Shown piece by piece: positions 18,698 through 27,625 of a stretch of DNA of 64,000 bases (position 1 is its first letter; each line of letters begins with the position of its first letter). This DNA comes from Oscillospiraceae bacterium. GTDB taxonomy: Bacteria; Bacillota; Clostridia; Christensenellales; QALW01. Location of the stretch: the NCBI GenBank assembly GCA_022009755.1, contig CP091722.1, forward strand, positions 132,001-196,000. Direction: 5' to 3'. The notes below the pieces were generated by a model. It made no database searches and was not told the origin of the DNA. It saw only the letters and a list, made by a program, of their open reading frames with translations. The position numbers and the translations under genes were made by a program.

Positions 18698-20098
18698 ATG
18701 AAACGATCTGCGGCAATTGTTCTTATGTTTTTGCCCGCACTGCTTTGCGGCTGTATGAAAACAAATATCACGGCCGACCCGTCTGTGCCTGCGGAAAGTG
18801 CCGCATCAATACCGTCTGCCGTAAGCACCGGCACGCCGGCGCCGACCGTGCAGGTCACTTCAGTACCCTCTGTTTCGGCGCCTGCCGAAACGCCTTCGCC
18901 GGATATAACCCGCCGACCGGAGCTTACTCCGTCGGCTCCGGCAGTCACGCCCGCCCCGTCGCCTTCGCCTTCCCAAGCGCCGGAGCAGGAGGCGGTTATA
19001 AGCTTTTGTGAGGATAAATACGGTATGCCCTCTGCGGATTTGCCGGCCTATTCGGAAATAGCCTTTAATTTAAGAGGCACCGTCACTGCCGACCGCCCGC
19101 TTGCCTCGGTCACCGTGACCGTCAGGGATAAAAACGGCAAAACGGCGAAATGCACCGTCAGCTTTTCTTCAACAAACATCCGTTCCTACCGTCTGGACGA
19201 TAAAACCGCAACAAAGGAAAAAACCTCCCCGGACAATGCGGATCTTTTCCGTAAGGGAAAACCGGCAGTGGGGCAATGCTCAATAACGGTCTCGGCACGC
19301 TGCATCGGGCAGAAAAGGGATACGGTGCTGCTTAATCGCACCTTTAAGCTTTTGGACAGCGGCAGGTACAACAGGCTCAGCCCGAATAATTTCCGCGACG
19401 GCTACTATGAAACGGCGCTTGCCTTTTTCGGCGGTGAGGATTTTCTCTTTGAATTCAAAAACGATAGGGGCCGCGCCATCATTCAGGAAAAAGATTGGGC
19501 AAAGAAAAACATAACCGGAGTGCAGGGCCCCGACGGCAGGAAGCATTATGTCAATGTAAAGGGCGCACAGCAGTTTGCAAAGGCATATGAATATATGAGC
19601 GCAAGCTATGTCCGCGTCCGCAGCGCCGAAGGTGCCTTTGATACGGGAGTCGTGCCGTTAAAAGCCCTTATTGCGGAATTCAACGGCACCTATGTTTCCC
19701 GCTTTGTAAGCGGAAAGCGCTTCATAAGTCACCATGCATACGGCACGGCCGAGGATGTAAACGCTTCGTACAGGGCAAATACAAATGCGCTTAAAAACCG
19801 CGATCTTATAAAGGAGGAGGTCGCTTTGCTTGACTATGAAGGCATCCCGCAAAGCGATGGGCAGCGCTATTACAGCTTTGTATATCGCGGAAGCTGCACC
19901 GAAATGTGCGCCGGCATCCCCAATACGCTGTCAAACTATATCATCTACGAGCTGTCATACTTCCGCGCGGGCTTCGGCTGGGGCTGCTATTATCCGCATA
20001 CATCGGATGCAATGCACTTTACTCTAAGCGAGCTTCCGCCTTCGGAGCATGAGCCGGAAAACGGCGGCCTGCGCAAGGTCTACGAGTACATTGATTAA
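18698..20098 (+). CDS. M15-family D-Ala-D-Ala carboxypeptidase-like lipoprotein
   Basis: The 466-residue product is a lipoprotein: the signal peptide MKRSAAIVLMFLPALLCGC ends in a lipobox with Cys-19. A Pro/Ser/Thr-rich linker (residues about 25-95) holds the enzyme away from the membrane. A beta domain follows, and the C-terminal part carries the M15 zinc-peptidase pattern SHHAYGTAEDVN (SxHxxGxAxD) and a later DAMHF (DxxHF). M15 enzymes trim peptidoglycan peptides (VanY, LAS enzymes). ATG 18698 is chosen because CTGGAGG lies just upstream. It is transcribed alone, with a terminator at its 3' end. Confidence 0.78.
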   Translation: MKRSAAIVLMFLPALLCGCMKTNITADPSVPAESAASIPSAVSTGTPAPTVQVTSVPSVSAPAETPSPDITRRPELTPSAPAVTPAPSPSPSQAPEQEAVISFCEDKYGMPSADLPAYSEIAFNLRGTVTADRPLASVTVTVRDKNGKTAKCTVSFSSTNIRSYRLDDKTATKEKTSPDNADLFRKGKPAVGQCSITVSARCIGQKRDTVLLNRTFKLLDSGRYNRLSPNNFRDGYYETALAFFGGEDFLFEFKNDRGRAIIQEKDWAKKNITGVQGPDGRKHYVNVKGAQQFAKAYEYMSASYVRVRSAEGAFDTGVVPLKALIAEFNGTYVSRFVSGKRFISHHAYGTAEDVNASYRANTNALKNRDLIKEEVALLDYEGIPQSDGQRYYSFVYRGSCTEMCAGIPNTLSNYIIYELSYFRAGFGWGCYYPHTSDAMHFTLSELPPSEHEPENGGLRKVYEYID

Positions 20099-20115
20099 AC
20101 AGCGGTAAAATAAGC

Positions 20116-20143
20116 AAAGCCGTCAGTTTATGACGGCTTTTTC
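20116..20143. terminator. Bidirectional terminator between convergent genes
   Basis: AAAGCCGTCA pairs with TGACGGCTTT around GTTTA and runs into TTTTT on the plus strand. The hairpin overlaps the last codons and stop of the minus-strand acyltransferase gene. Confidence 0.82.
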
Positions 20144-22142
20144 ATATCGGCGTTTTCACTATCTGACTGTGAAAGCTGCTCCATGGCATCCTGAAGAGCT
20201 GCTGCTATGCGCTGCTTTTCTTCATGCCTATTGGCCTTTTCGTCATACCGCACGCCCTTGCCTATGCGCAGCGTGCGTTCGTGCTTGGAAACAAATACGG
20301 GATAAAATGTCACGCATTTGCCGCACCTTTTATAGGCCTCAATGCCTATTTGGGCAAAGCCTGTGTAAAATGCCGCCGGAGCTCCTGACAGCGCGTATCG
20401 TCCGTTTTCCTCGGCATTCGGGTTTTCCGGAAACAGCAGCAGCGAATCGCCCTGCGAAAGCACCTTTACCGAGTCCTGCATGGTTTTGAGCACCTCCTTG
20501 AGGTTTCCCAAATATACGGGAACCGGGTCAAAGGAATTAAGCGCCCATACCGCGCACCGCGCACATATGCAGCTTAAGAATTTTGCAATAAAACCGGGCA
20601 GATGCATTTTTTCAAATGTACCCTTGAGAATATGCTCCTTTGCCTGCCTGTAATCCAGCATTTTTGCCTGTACCCACGGACGGAAATAATACGGCAGCTG
20701 CGTCACGGCGGTTACCGGGCCGTATATTTCACCGTGGTTGCACACAAACACGGCGGGCAGGTCGTCGTTGTCGACATTTTCCCTTCCGTATACCTTGTGG
20801 TACAGCAGCGGCTTCAGGAAAAAAGCAATTATCCTTACGCCGTAGCGCCTGCGGTATTTTTTCACAAGAATATCCGAAAGATATTTCTTCATTTCCGTGC
20901 CGCCGCTGCCCTTCTCCAAACGGTGAAGCTTATCCAGCCCCGCACCGTCAAGCGGCTGGCGCAGCGCCTGTATAATGCTCAGTATTATAAATATAAGGGG
21001 CGCAAGCATGGCGCCAAGGCCGGATATGCGCATCTGCTCCGGCTGGGAAAACAGCCTCGGCGAAACCATAAGCCACAGCAGCAAAAGCAGCGCCGCAATA
21101 TTAAAGGCGGCGGACTGCACAAGGTCGGTGGACTGCATAAGCCTGTCAAGGCTGATATCCTCGTCTATCACGCAGCTTACCTGCTTAAAGTTTTCGTTTA
21201 TTCTGTAAAGCGCGGAATACATTGCCGCAAGCCCCAGTGCAAAAAGCAGGCTCATAAGCAGTATGCGCACCGTATTTCCCAAAGCGGTATAAAGCCGGAA
21301 ACAGGCAAATATCCAGCATACCGCCCCGAAAATAAAAAGCCCTATGCCGGCATTTCGGGGCAAAACACGCAGAAGGCGGTAGAATATAAGCGTGGCACCG
21401 CCGGTAAGCCACAGCCACAGCAGCAGCATCGAATACGGCTGCGCAGCATCCTTAGCGGATACGCCGGCAACGGTAAGACCTATAAAGCAAATGCAGCCAG
21501 ATAAAAGGATATTCCGCAGAAAAGCGACATCATGGAAAACAAGCGGTAGCTTCCGGTCTGCGCCAGAACATTGGGCTCAAGCCGTCTGGGGGAGGGGTGA
21601 GTGATCTCGCCCAGCAGCATTACCGTATCGGAGGATATATATCCTATAACGGGAAACAGCAGGGCGTATGACGGCATAAAAAAGCAGCACGCAATGCAGA
21701 AGGCGGCGCAGAACACCAGATGTATTGCCGCAAGCGTAACGGTGCGCCGCATACGGCTCAGCTCCTGCGAGGCTGCCCACAGTGCAAGCACACGCTTTAA
21801 CAGCGTAAGCATCGCAAGCATAAACAGCACGGCACATTCGCTGCGCAAAGCACTGCCCGGATATACTATGAATATCATCACATTGCATACAACGGTTGCA
21901 ATCAGCAGCAAAAAAACGCTCAGGCGCGCCGCGCGGCCGGAGAGCAGGCTGCCCCCGGCAATGCTCAGGCGTATATAATTGAATACAAGGGTCACAAGCA
22001 GACCGGCACCCAATCCGTAAACCGGGTTGCCCATAAGTATGTTGCTGATATATGCATACTCCAGCAGACATATAATGTCAGGCAAACGCCGCAGCATGGC
22101 ATTGTTTGAAAAGGATATATGTGTTTTTGCCGTGTCGGACAT
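20128..22142 (-). CDS. Polytopic membrane protein fused to a PlsC-like acyltransferase (one frame break)
   Basis: Two open pieces join to about 671 residues if one T is restored at 21484-21486 (AAA on the plus strand, AAAA expected). The first 430 residues are rich in membrane helices, with at least nine hydrophobic segments. The last 240 residues resemble glycerol-phosphate acyltransferases: VFVCNHGEIYGPV stands where the NHxxxxD motif is expected and LLLFPENPN where FPEG is expected. The catalytic Asp and the Gly are therefore replaced, so activity on the usual substrate is uncertain. It is the last gene of a minus-strand series with a zinc-ribbon membrane protein and a condensation-fold acyltransferase, suggesting lipid or envelope acylation. 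AAGGCGG precedes the ATG. Confidence 0.65.
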
Positions 22143-22235
22143 AATTTTTCCGCCTTATGATAGTATAAATGCCTGCATGTTTTGCTTATGCATACAGGCA
22201 TTCGGCTTTACAGCCTTGCTCGGGGGTATCCGGCC

Positions 22236-22946
22236 TTATATAAACAACCTTTTGCGTATGCCGTCTTTCCAGCGGTTGCGCTTGTTAAGCACCAGAAAAA
22301 ACACAAACAGCACAAGGCAGGGCAGCATGGAATACAGCGACCATATCGGCATAAGCGCAAGCCCGCAGTACAGGTTCACAAAAAGGTTTATCCCTACCGT
22401 AAGAATCCCTATGCCCAAAAAGGCAAAGGCGCATATCAGCGCAATCGGACGCCGTTTGCGCAGCCAAAGGGAAAATGCAGCGGCAAGAATTGCCGTAAGC
22501 AGCACAATGGGCAGTGCAAGGGGCAGCAGCCAGTCTTTTCCGGAGGCGGGCAGCCCGCAGGCTATGCGTATAAGCAGCAGATAGGCACTTGTAGACACCG
22601 TATCCAGCGCTATCAGCAGCAGCGCCGAGGGCCTGTGCAGCATCATGGGAATAAGAAATATCACAAAAACATTAAGCAGCGCCCCCGTTACCAGCAGCGA
22701 CCAGGAAAGCCTGCCGTCCAGAATATCGCAAAACATGCACACAACCGCAGGAATAAGCAGCACAAGGCTTATAAGTCCGGCAAGATACCGCCTGTCGATA
22801 CGGCGGATACGCTCCGCATTGTCGGAATAGGGCAGGGCTTCCGGCTCGGTCCACGGCTTCGCCGGGTTTACAACCTCCACTCCGCACAGCGGGCAGCGCT
22901 TTTCCGAGGGCGCCAGCTCTACTCCGCAGTTTACGCAATAAGACAT
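22236..22946 (-). CDS. DUF6320-like zinc-ribbon membrane protein
   Basis: The 236-residue product begins with a zinc ribbon (YCVNCGVELAP ... CPLCGVEV, two CxxC pairs). A short linker with PWTEPEALPYSD leads to about six membrane helices and a basic C-terminus NKRNRWKDGIRKR. This is the layout of DUF6320 proteins, which in clostridial genomes sit beside a condensation-fold acyltransferase; the same pairing is seen here. The gene is 84 bases downstream of that acyltransferase. Function is unknown. A partner role in lipid or glycan modification at the membrane is an inference from context only. Confidence 0.7.
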   Translation of the reverse strand: MSYCVNCGVELAPSEKRCPLCGVEVVNPAKPWTEPEALPYSDNAERIRRIDRRYLAGLISLVLLIPAVVCMFCDILDGRLSWSLLVTGALLNVFVIFLIPMMLHRPSALLLIALDTVSTSAYLLLIRIACGLPASGKDWLLPLALPIVLLTAILAAAFSLWLRKRRPIALICAFAFLGIGILTVGINLFVNLYCGLALMPIWSLYSMLPCLVLFVFFLVLNKRNRWKDGIRKRLFI

Positions 22947-23030
22947 AAAAACAACCTCTTATAAATATAGTTTCAATATACAGCTTCGATTTTTGATCTG
23001 CCCGCAAATAAAAAGCGGGCATACGCGGCG

Positions 23031-24362
23031 CTATAAAAGCTCCTCGGGGCTTAACGCCGCATAGGAAAATGCGTTTTGCAGCGAATATGTGTTGCTCTCC
23101 ACAGTCACATGCAGCCCCAGCCTTACAAGCCTTGTAAAAAAGCCGCGTTCTATATCGCTTTCCTCTATGCTTCTTGTAAAGCTTATATTAAGCTGCCCGT
23201 TATAGCTTACGCAGGCGCATGCCACGCGGTTGCGGTAAAGCGGACCCAGCAGAAAATATACGCTCTTTACATACCGGCTCATTTCGGGCGGCAGCGTGCA
23301 TATTCCGAGGTTTGAAACGGTGCTGCTTGTAAGGGTCTCCCCCTGAAGAATAAATACGGATTTCATTATGGCGCTTTTCAGCCCAAGCGGCACAAGACGC
23401 AGCGCAATATTCTTTTCCTGCGCAACATTGGTGGAAAACTTTGCGTTAAGCAGCTTTTCGTCGTTTTCCAGCGCCATGTAGCCCCGCACTGCGCGCAATG
23501 TCTCCTTAAGGCTGTAATGCCCGAGAGCAGGGTCAATGCCCGGGTTCATATAGGAAGCAAAATTCCGCACCGTGCATGTGGGATAGTACTTTCGCAGGTT
23601 TATAGGCACGCATATCTTTACCGGCTTCATATTTCTGCGCAGCGGTACCTTCTTTTCCTGAAGCTCCTGAACGGACTGTATCAGCACCGCCGTCAGCAGC
23701 TCGGTAACGGTGGCACCCATTTCCTTTGCCAAAGCGTTTGTTTTTGCCGAATCCAGCATGCCGGTGGTAATATGCATCATGTGCCGGCAATCCGTTCCGG
23801 GTATTTTATAAGCCCGCGCTTCGCTTCTGCTCCGCGTGCCGCTGCGGGCATATTTCAAAAAGCTGTCCCCGGTTTCATCCGGCGTAGGTGCCTGATCGCA
23901 ATCAAGGATATCCGCGCTTCTGGGTATAACCGCGCCGTATTTAAGGGTAAGATATTCAGCCGTCAGGGTTTTCAAAAACAGCAATCCGCCGTTTCCGTCC
24001 GTCAAAACATGAAAAAATTCCACCGCAATGCTGCAATCGTGATACCTTACCCGCAGCATATAATCCTTTTCGCCGTGCAGCTCCATGCGTACACAGGGGT
24101 TTGCAACATCCGGCTGCACTGAAAGCGGCGTGTCTATCGTATCCATGTAATACCAAAAGACTCCCCGCCTTAACCGCATTGCAAAGGTGGGGAAGCGCTT
24201 CATGCAGCGGTCAAGAGCCTTCTGCAAAACGACCGGGTCGACCGTCTCGCTCAGTACCGCACTCACTCTGAAAAGAGCATTCCAGCTGCGGCTCATTGCC
24301 GCCGGGTATATTTTTGCCGCATTGTCCAGCTTCATCCATTTGCGCGGCCTTGCCCCGCTCAT
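23031..24362 (-). CDS. Condensation-fold acyltransferase (alcohol acetyltransferase-like)
   Basis: The 443-residue product belongs to the chloramphenicol-acetyltransferase/condensation-fold group. The active-site motif HxxxDG is present as FFHVLTDGNG (about residue 117). Other family marks are the N-terminal FPTFAMRLRRGVFWYY and the C-terminal SNLGICTLPPEM. Such proteins move acyl groups from CoA or carrier proteins to alcohols or sugars. Its ATG overlaps the codY stop (TGATG), so translation is coupled to codY. The downstream DUF6320-like and PlsC-like genes suggest a pathway for an acylated lipid. The real acceptor cannot be read from the sequence. Confidence 0.7.
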   Translation of the reverse strand: MSGARPRKWMKLDNAAKIYPAAMSRSWNALFRVSAVLSETVDPVVLQKALDRCMKRFPTFAMRLRRGVFWYYMDTIDTPLSVQPDVANPCVRMELHGEKDYMLRVRYHDCSIAVEFFHVLTDGNGGLLFLKTLTAEYLTLKYGAVIPRSADILDCDQAPTPDETGDSFLKYARSGTRSRSEARAYKIPGTDCRHMMHITTGMLDSAKTNALAKEMGATVTELLTAVLIQSVQELQEKKVPLRRNMKPVKICVPINLRKYYPTCTVRNFASYMNPGIDPALGHYSLKETLRAVRGYMALENDEKLLNAKFSTNVAQEKNIALRLVPLGLKSAIMKSVFILQGETLTSSTVSNLGICTLPPEMSRYVKSVYFLLGPLYRNRVACACVSYNGQLNISFTRSIEESDIERGFFTRLVRLGLHVTVESNTYSLQNAFSYAALSPEELL

Positions 24363-25162
24363 CAGACATCCCCTCCGCCGATCTCGTCTTCCTTTGCAAG
24401 CATCTCCGTTACACAGGGGTTGATAAGCGCTATATACGACCCCTTCATACCAAGCGACCGCACGGTGATCACTCCCGCGCCCTCCAGCTTTTTAAGCGCC
24501 GAAGCAATGACCGAGCGCGTAATGCCGTATTCTCTTGCCACGGTGGAGGCATTCAGCAGCCCCGCGGCAACGCCCTTTTCGTCAGCCTGCTTCGCCAGCG
24601 ATGCAAGCAATGCGCGTGCCGCCGCCCGTTCCGTATAGGAAAGCGAGGAAACAGCCTGAACGGCGGCGCTTTTTCTGCGCGCCTCCTTTTCCCGCGCCGC
24701 TTTTTTTTCGTTGTATACCGCTATGCTGCACAGCAACGCAAGCATCTTGCAAAGGGAAAGATACAGCTCATCGCACTCTCCGTTGTGAGTACATATCAGC
24801 GTGCCTATGCGCTCCGAGGCATAAAACAGCGGAAAAACCGCGTGCGTGCGTTCATCAAAATTACAGCTTCCCTCATTGAAGGGGCAGATCCCCGCCTTGT
24901 CCACGCTTATGCGCTCGCTTTTCAGGTCTCCAAGCCGGTGCGCCACCCGTCCCGCCGCAAACGGGTCGCTCAGCCTGCATGTGCTGCCCGGCAGACAGAC
25001 GCTGCATTTAAGCGGCGTCCCGGAATCGTCCAGCACATGAATGTCGGAATCCAGCAGCTCGCGTGCCAGCCGTCCTATGCTGTCCAGAACGATCTCGCCC
25101 TCAAAGCCTTCAAAATAACGGCAGATATGCGTAACTGCCTTAAGCATTTGCTCACTGTTCAT
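24362..25162 (-). CDS. codY: GTP-sensing global regulator CodY
   Basis: The 266-residue product has the GAF sensor domain of CodY (about residues 1-155) and the C-terminal winged helix with LLNASTVAREYGITRSVIAS, ALKKLEGAGVITVRSLG and MKGSYI, a near-perfect match to the family. CodY binds branched-chain amino acids and GTP and represses starvation genes. This copy has five cysteines in the sensor domain (C53, C56, C62, C93, C100; CSVCLPGSTC and CPFNEGSC), which the Bacillus protein lacks at this place. It sits 11 bases after hslU in the conserved hslV-hslU-codY order. A near-consensus CodY box lies upstream of hslV, so autoregulation is likely. Confidence 0.93.
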   Translation of the reverse strand: MNSEQMLKAVTHICRYFEGFEGEIVLDSIGRLARELLDSDIHVLDDSGTPLKCSVCLPGSTCRLSDPFAAGRVAHRLGDLKSERISVDKAGICPFNEGSCNFDERTHAVFPLFYASERIGTLICTHNGECDELYLSLCKMLALLCSIAVYNEKKAAREKEARRKSAAVQAVSSLSYTERAAARALLASLAKQADEKGVAAGLLNASTVAREYGITRSVIASALKKLEGAGVITVRSLGMKGSYIALINPCVTEMLAKEDEIGGGDV

Positions 25163-25173
25163 AGCCTACCGCC

Positions 25174-26481
25174 TTAAAGAATATATTTTGCAAGGTCGCG
25201 CTTTTCGCCGCTTGTGCCCAAATGCAGGTTTACATATTCGGTATTCACGGTCAGCTTCTGCGGATTGAGCGCATCGGCCGAAAAGCTTATTTCGTCAAGC
25301 AGCTTTTCCATCACCGATACCAGCCTGCGCGCGCCGATGTTTTCGTGCACCTCGTTTTCGTCGTAGGCATAGTCCGCCAGTGCGTCCAGCGCCTCCGGGG
25401 TAAACTCAAGCTCCGCTCCGTCCGTTGCAAGCAGGGCGGTATACTGCTTTGTCAGTGCATTGTCGGTAGCGGAGAGTATCCGGCGCATATCCTCGCGCGT
25501 CAGCGGCAGCAGCTCCACTCTCAGCGGAAAACGCCCCTGCAGCTCCGGTATAAGGTCATTTATCCGCGCTACCTGGAATGCGCCCGCGGCAATAAACAGA
25601 ATATAATCGGTTTTTACCGGCCCGTACTTTGTGTTTACGGTGCACCCTTCAACAAGGGGAAGGATATCGCGCTGTACTCCCTCGCGGGATACTGCGGGGC
25701 CGCTTCCGCCTCCGCTCATGGCTATCTTGTCAATTTCATCAATAAAGATTATTCCGTCCTGCTCCGCTCTTTCAAGCGCCTCCGAAATCACGGCATCGTT
25801 GTCCAGCAAGCGGTTCAACTCCTGCTGCGCGATTATTTTCCGCGCTTCCTTTACGGGAACACGACGCTTCTTTGTGCGCTTGGGCAAAAGTCCGCCCAGC
25901 AGATCTCCCATGTTCACCTCAGGCTGCCCCGGAACCTCGCTGTTCATGCCGACAGGCTTGTCCTCAACCTCTATTTCAATAATATGCTCCTCAATAACGC
26001 CGCTCTCAAGGTCGGCAATAACGGCGTTTCTGCGCGCGGCGGCGTCCTCGCCCTCCTTTTGCTTGCGAAGGGGAAGCAGAATATCCACCATGCGGTTCTG
26101 TACCGCCTTGTCAAGCTTTGTGCGCATCGCTTCCGTTTTTTCGCTGCGCACAAGCCGTATTGAGGCCTCAACAAGCTCCCGCACCATGGAATCCACATCG
26201 CGGCCCACATAGCCTACCTCGGTGTACTTGGTCGCCTCCACCTTCACAAACGGCGCGCCTATTATGCGGGATATCCGCCTTGCTATTTCCGTCTTTCCCA
26301 CGCCGGTGGGCCCGCTCATTATTATGTTTTTCGGGGTGATTTCATCCCGCTGCTCAGGGGCAAGCTTGCTGCGGCGATAGCGGTTGCGCAGCGCAACGGC
26401 CACCGAGCGTTTGGCGTCCGCCTGCCCGATAATATATCTGTCCAGCTCTTTAACAATCTGGCTTGGAGTCATAGAAAGCAT
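25174..26481 (-). CDS. hslU: HslU (ClpY), ATPase subunit of the HslUV protease
   Basis: The 435-residue AAA+ protein unfolds substrates for the HslV peptidase. It shows the Walker A GPTGVGKTEIARR, Walker B FIDEIDKIA, the pore motif region after EVGYVGRDVD and the C-terminal EVHENIGARRL sensor-type motif. The intermediate domain (about residues 110-240) is of typical length. ATG 26481 gives a normal N-terminus (SQIVKELDRYIIGQ); a second ATG nine bases later is possible. It lies between hslV and codY on the same strand. A 157-base spacer with two tandem 27-base units separates it from hslV. Confidence 0.95.
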   Translation of the reverse strand: MLSMTPSQIVKELDRYIIGQADAKRSVAVALRNRYRRSKLAPEQRDEITPKNIIMSGPTGVGKTEIARRISRIIGAPFVKVEATKYTEVGYVGRDVDSMVRELVEASIRLVRSEKTEAMRTKLDKAVQNRMVDILLPLRKQKEGEDAAARRNAVIADLESGVIEEHIIEIEVEDKPVGMNSEVPGQPEVNMGDLLGGLLPKRTKKRRVPVKEARKIIAQQELNRLLDNDAVISEALERAEQDGIIFIDEIDKIAMSGGGSGPAVSREGVQRDILPLVEGCTVNTKYGPVKTDYILFIAAGAFQVARINDLIPELQGRFPLRVELLPLTREDMRRILSATDNALTKQYTALLATDGAELEFTPEALDALADYAYDENEVHENIGARRLVSVMEKLLDEISFSADALNPQKLTVNTEYVNLHLGTSGEKRDLAKYIL

Positions 26482-26550
26482 AGAAAGTACCGTTCCTTTC
26501 CTTTGTTTGCAGTATTTTTAATATTTGCCGTCCGTCCCGCCTGCGGCCGC

Positions 26551-26604
26551 GATAAAATGTGTCCTGCACGCATCTGCGATGAAATGTATCCCGCCCGCGT
26601 CTGC
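26551..26604. repeat. Two tandem 27-base imperfect repeats between hslV and hslU
   Basis: Two adjacent units that start GATAAAATGTGT and GATGAAATGTAT agree at 22 of 27 positions. They lie in the transcribed spacer of the hslVU operon. No gene or hairpin explains them. Confidence 0.55.
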
Positions 26605-26638
26605 TGCTAAACGCAGGGGTCAAAACGGCGCGTTATCA

Positions 26639-27199
26639 TCATTCCTTTGGCAGTGCGGGTGCAACATCCAGCTCCTCAAGGGTAATGTGGTCATTGGTAA
26701 ACACACATATTTCACCTGCCACCTTCAAAGCCTCGCGTGCAATTTCGGCGGCGCTCATATCGGTGTTGCGTATAAGCGCGCGCGCCGCAGCCAAAGCATA
26801 GTTTCCGCCTGAGCCTATGGCAACCACTCCGCCGTCAGGCTCTATAACCTCTCCCGTTCCGGAAAGCACCAGCATGCCCTCGGGCCCTGCAACTATCATC
26901 ATAGCCTCCAGCTTCTGCATCACCTTGTCCCGCCGCCAGCTCTGCGCCAGCTCCACCGCCGCACGGTAAAGGTTGCCCGAATACTGCTCCAGCTTCTGTT
27001 CAAACATATCGCAAAGGGCAAAAGCATCCGCCACGGTGCCGGCAAAGCCGGTAACAACACTGCCGTGGTATATCCTGCGCACCTTTACCGCGCCGGATTT
27101 GAATATCACGCTTTGTCCCATGGTAACCTGCCCGTCGCCCGCTACGGCGCATTTGCCGTTGCGCAGCACGCCCACTATCGTTGTGCCTTCAAGCTGCAT
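26639..27199 (-). CDS. hslV: HslV (ClpQ) peptidase subunit
   Basis: The 186-residue product is the proteasome-like peptidase of HslUV. The processing site gives an N-terminal Thr: the sequence MQLEGTTIVGVL carries five extra residues before TTIVG, so a short propeptide seems to be removed. Family marks are GDGQVTMGQ, TGFAGTVADAF, RRDKVMQKLEAMM and AIGSGGNYALAAARAL. AAGGCAGG precedes the ATG. It is the first gene of hslV-hslU-codY and has a leader of about 150 bases. Confidence 0.94.
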   Translation of the reverse strand: MQLEGTTIVGVLRNGKCAVAGDGQVTMGQSVIFKSGAVKVRRIYHGSVVTGFAGTVADAFALCDMFEQKLEQYSGNLYRAAVELAQSWRRDKVMQKLEAMMIVAGPEGMLVLSGTGEVIEPDGGVVAIGSGGNYALAAARALIRNTDMSAAEIAREALKVAGEICVFTNDHITLEELDVAPALPKE

Positions 27200-27350
27200 T
27201 ATTAAAACCTGCCTTCCTGTCTGTGCCGCTTAAACGAAAATGCGGCCCGTATAGTCATCTGTTGCATCATATAAAAGTATTTTTGCGTTTTTTTGCCTTG
27301 CCGTACAGCCAAAGCGTGCGCATTTGCCGCTCTTTTTATCGACTGTGTTC

Positions 27351-27378
27351 ATTCTATCACAAAATCACCGCCGTAAAA
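27351..27378 (-). promoter_or_regulatory. Possible promoter of hslV-hslU-codY
   Basis: On the minus strand TTTTAC and TAGAAT are 16 bases apart. Match to consensus is modest, but the box lies upstream of the operon and next to the CodY-like site. Confidence 0.4.
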
Positions 27379-27390
27379 GCATTTTGACAA

Positions 27391-27405
27391 AATATTCAGA
27401 AAATA
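27391..27405 (-). promoter_or_regulatory. CodY-like operator upstream of hslV-hslU-codY
   Basis: The site AATATTCAGAAAATA matches the Firmicutes CodY box AATTTTCWGAAAATT at 13 of 15 positions (12 to 14 bases upstream of the -35). It lies directly upstream of the presumed promoter of the operon that encodes CodY. Confidence 0.5.
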
Positions 27406-27625
27406 TTTACAACCTTGTTCTGCGCCGCAGGCCTTTGCGGCATCAGCGGCGCGGCCCTGTGTCCGAAAAAGGCATATTTAATGCAAAAGTGCGGCCTTTG
27501 CTGTATAAAACCTCGCATAAACCGCCATTCTAATATCGCATTTATATTTATTTTTCGGATATGACAATACGGATCTAACGGACATAAACAGCCGGACAGC
27601 AGCAAATTCGCAAAGGAGATGCAAA

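Larger units (their letters stand above)
27200..27625. other. Divergent promoter region between hslV and the nucleotidyltransferase
   Basis: The 425 bases hold the hslV leader, a promoter and a CodY-like box (listed separately). The right part is rich in GC-short palindromes (CGCCGCAGGCCTTTGCGGC near 27423). A promoter for the rightward gene is not obvious, but GGATATGACAATACGGAT at about 27560 could be part of it. Confidence 0.4.
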
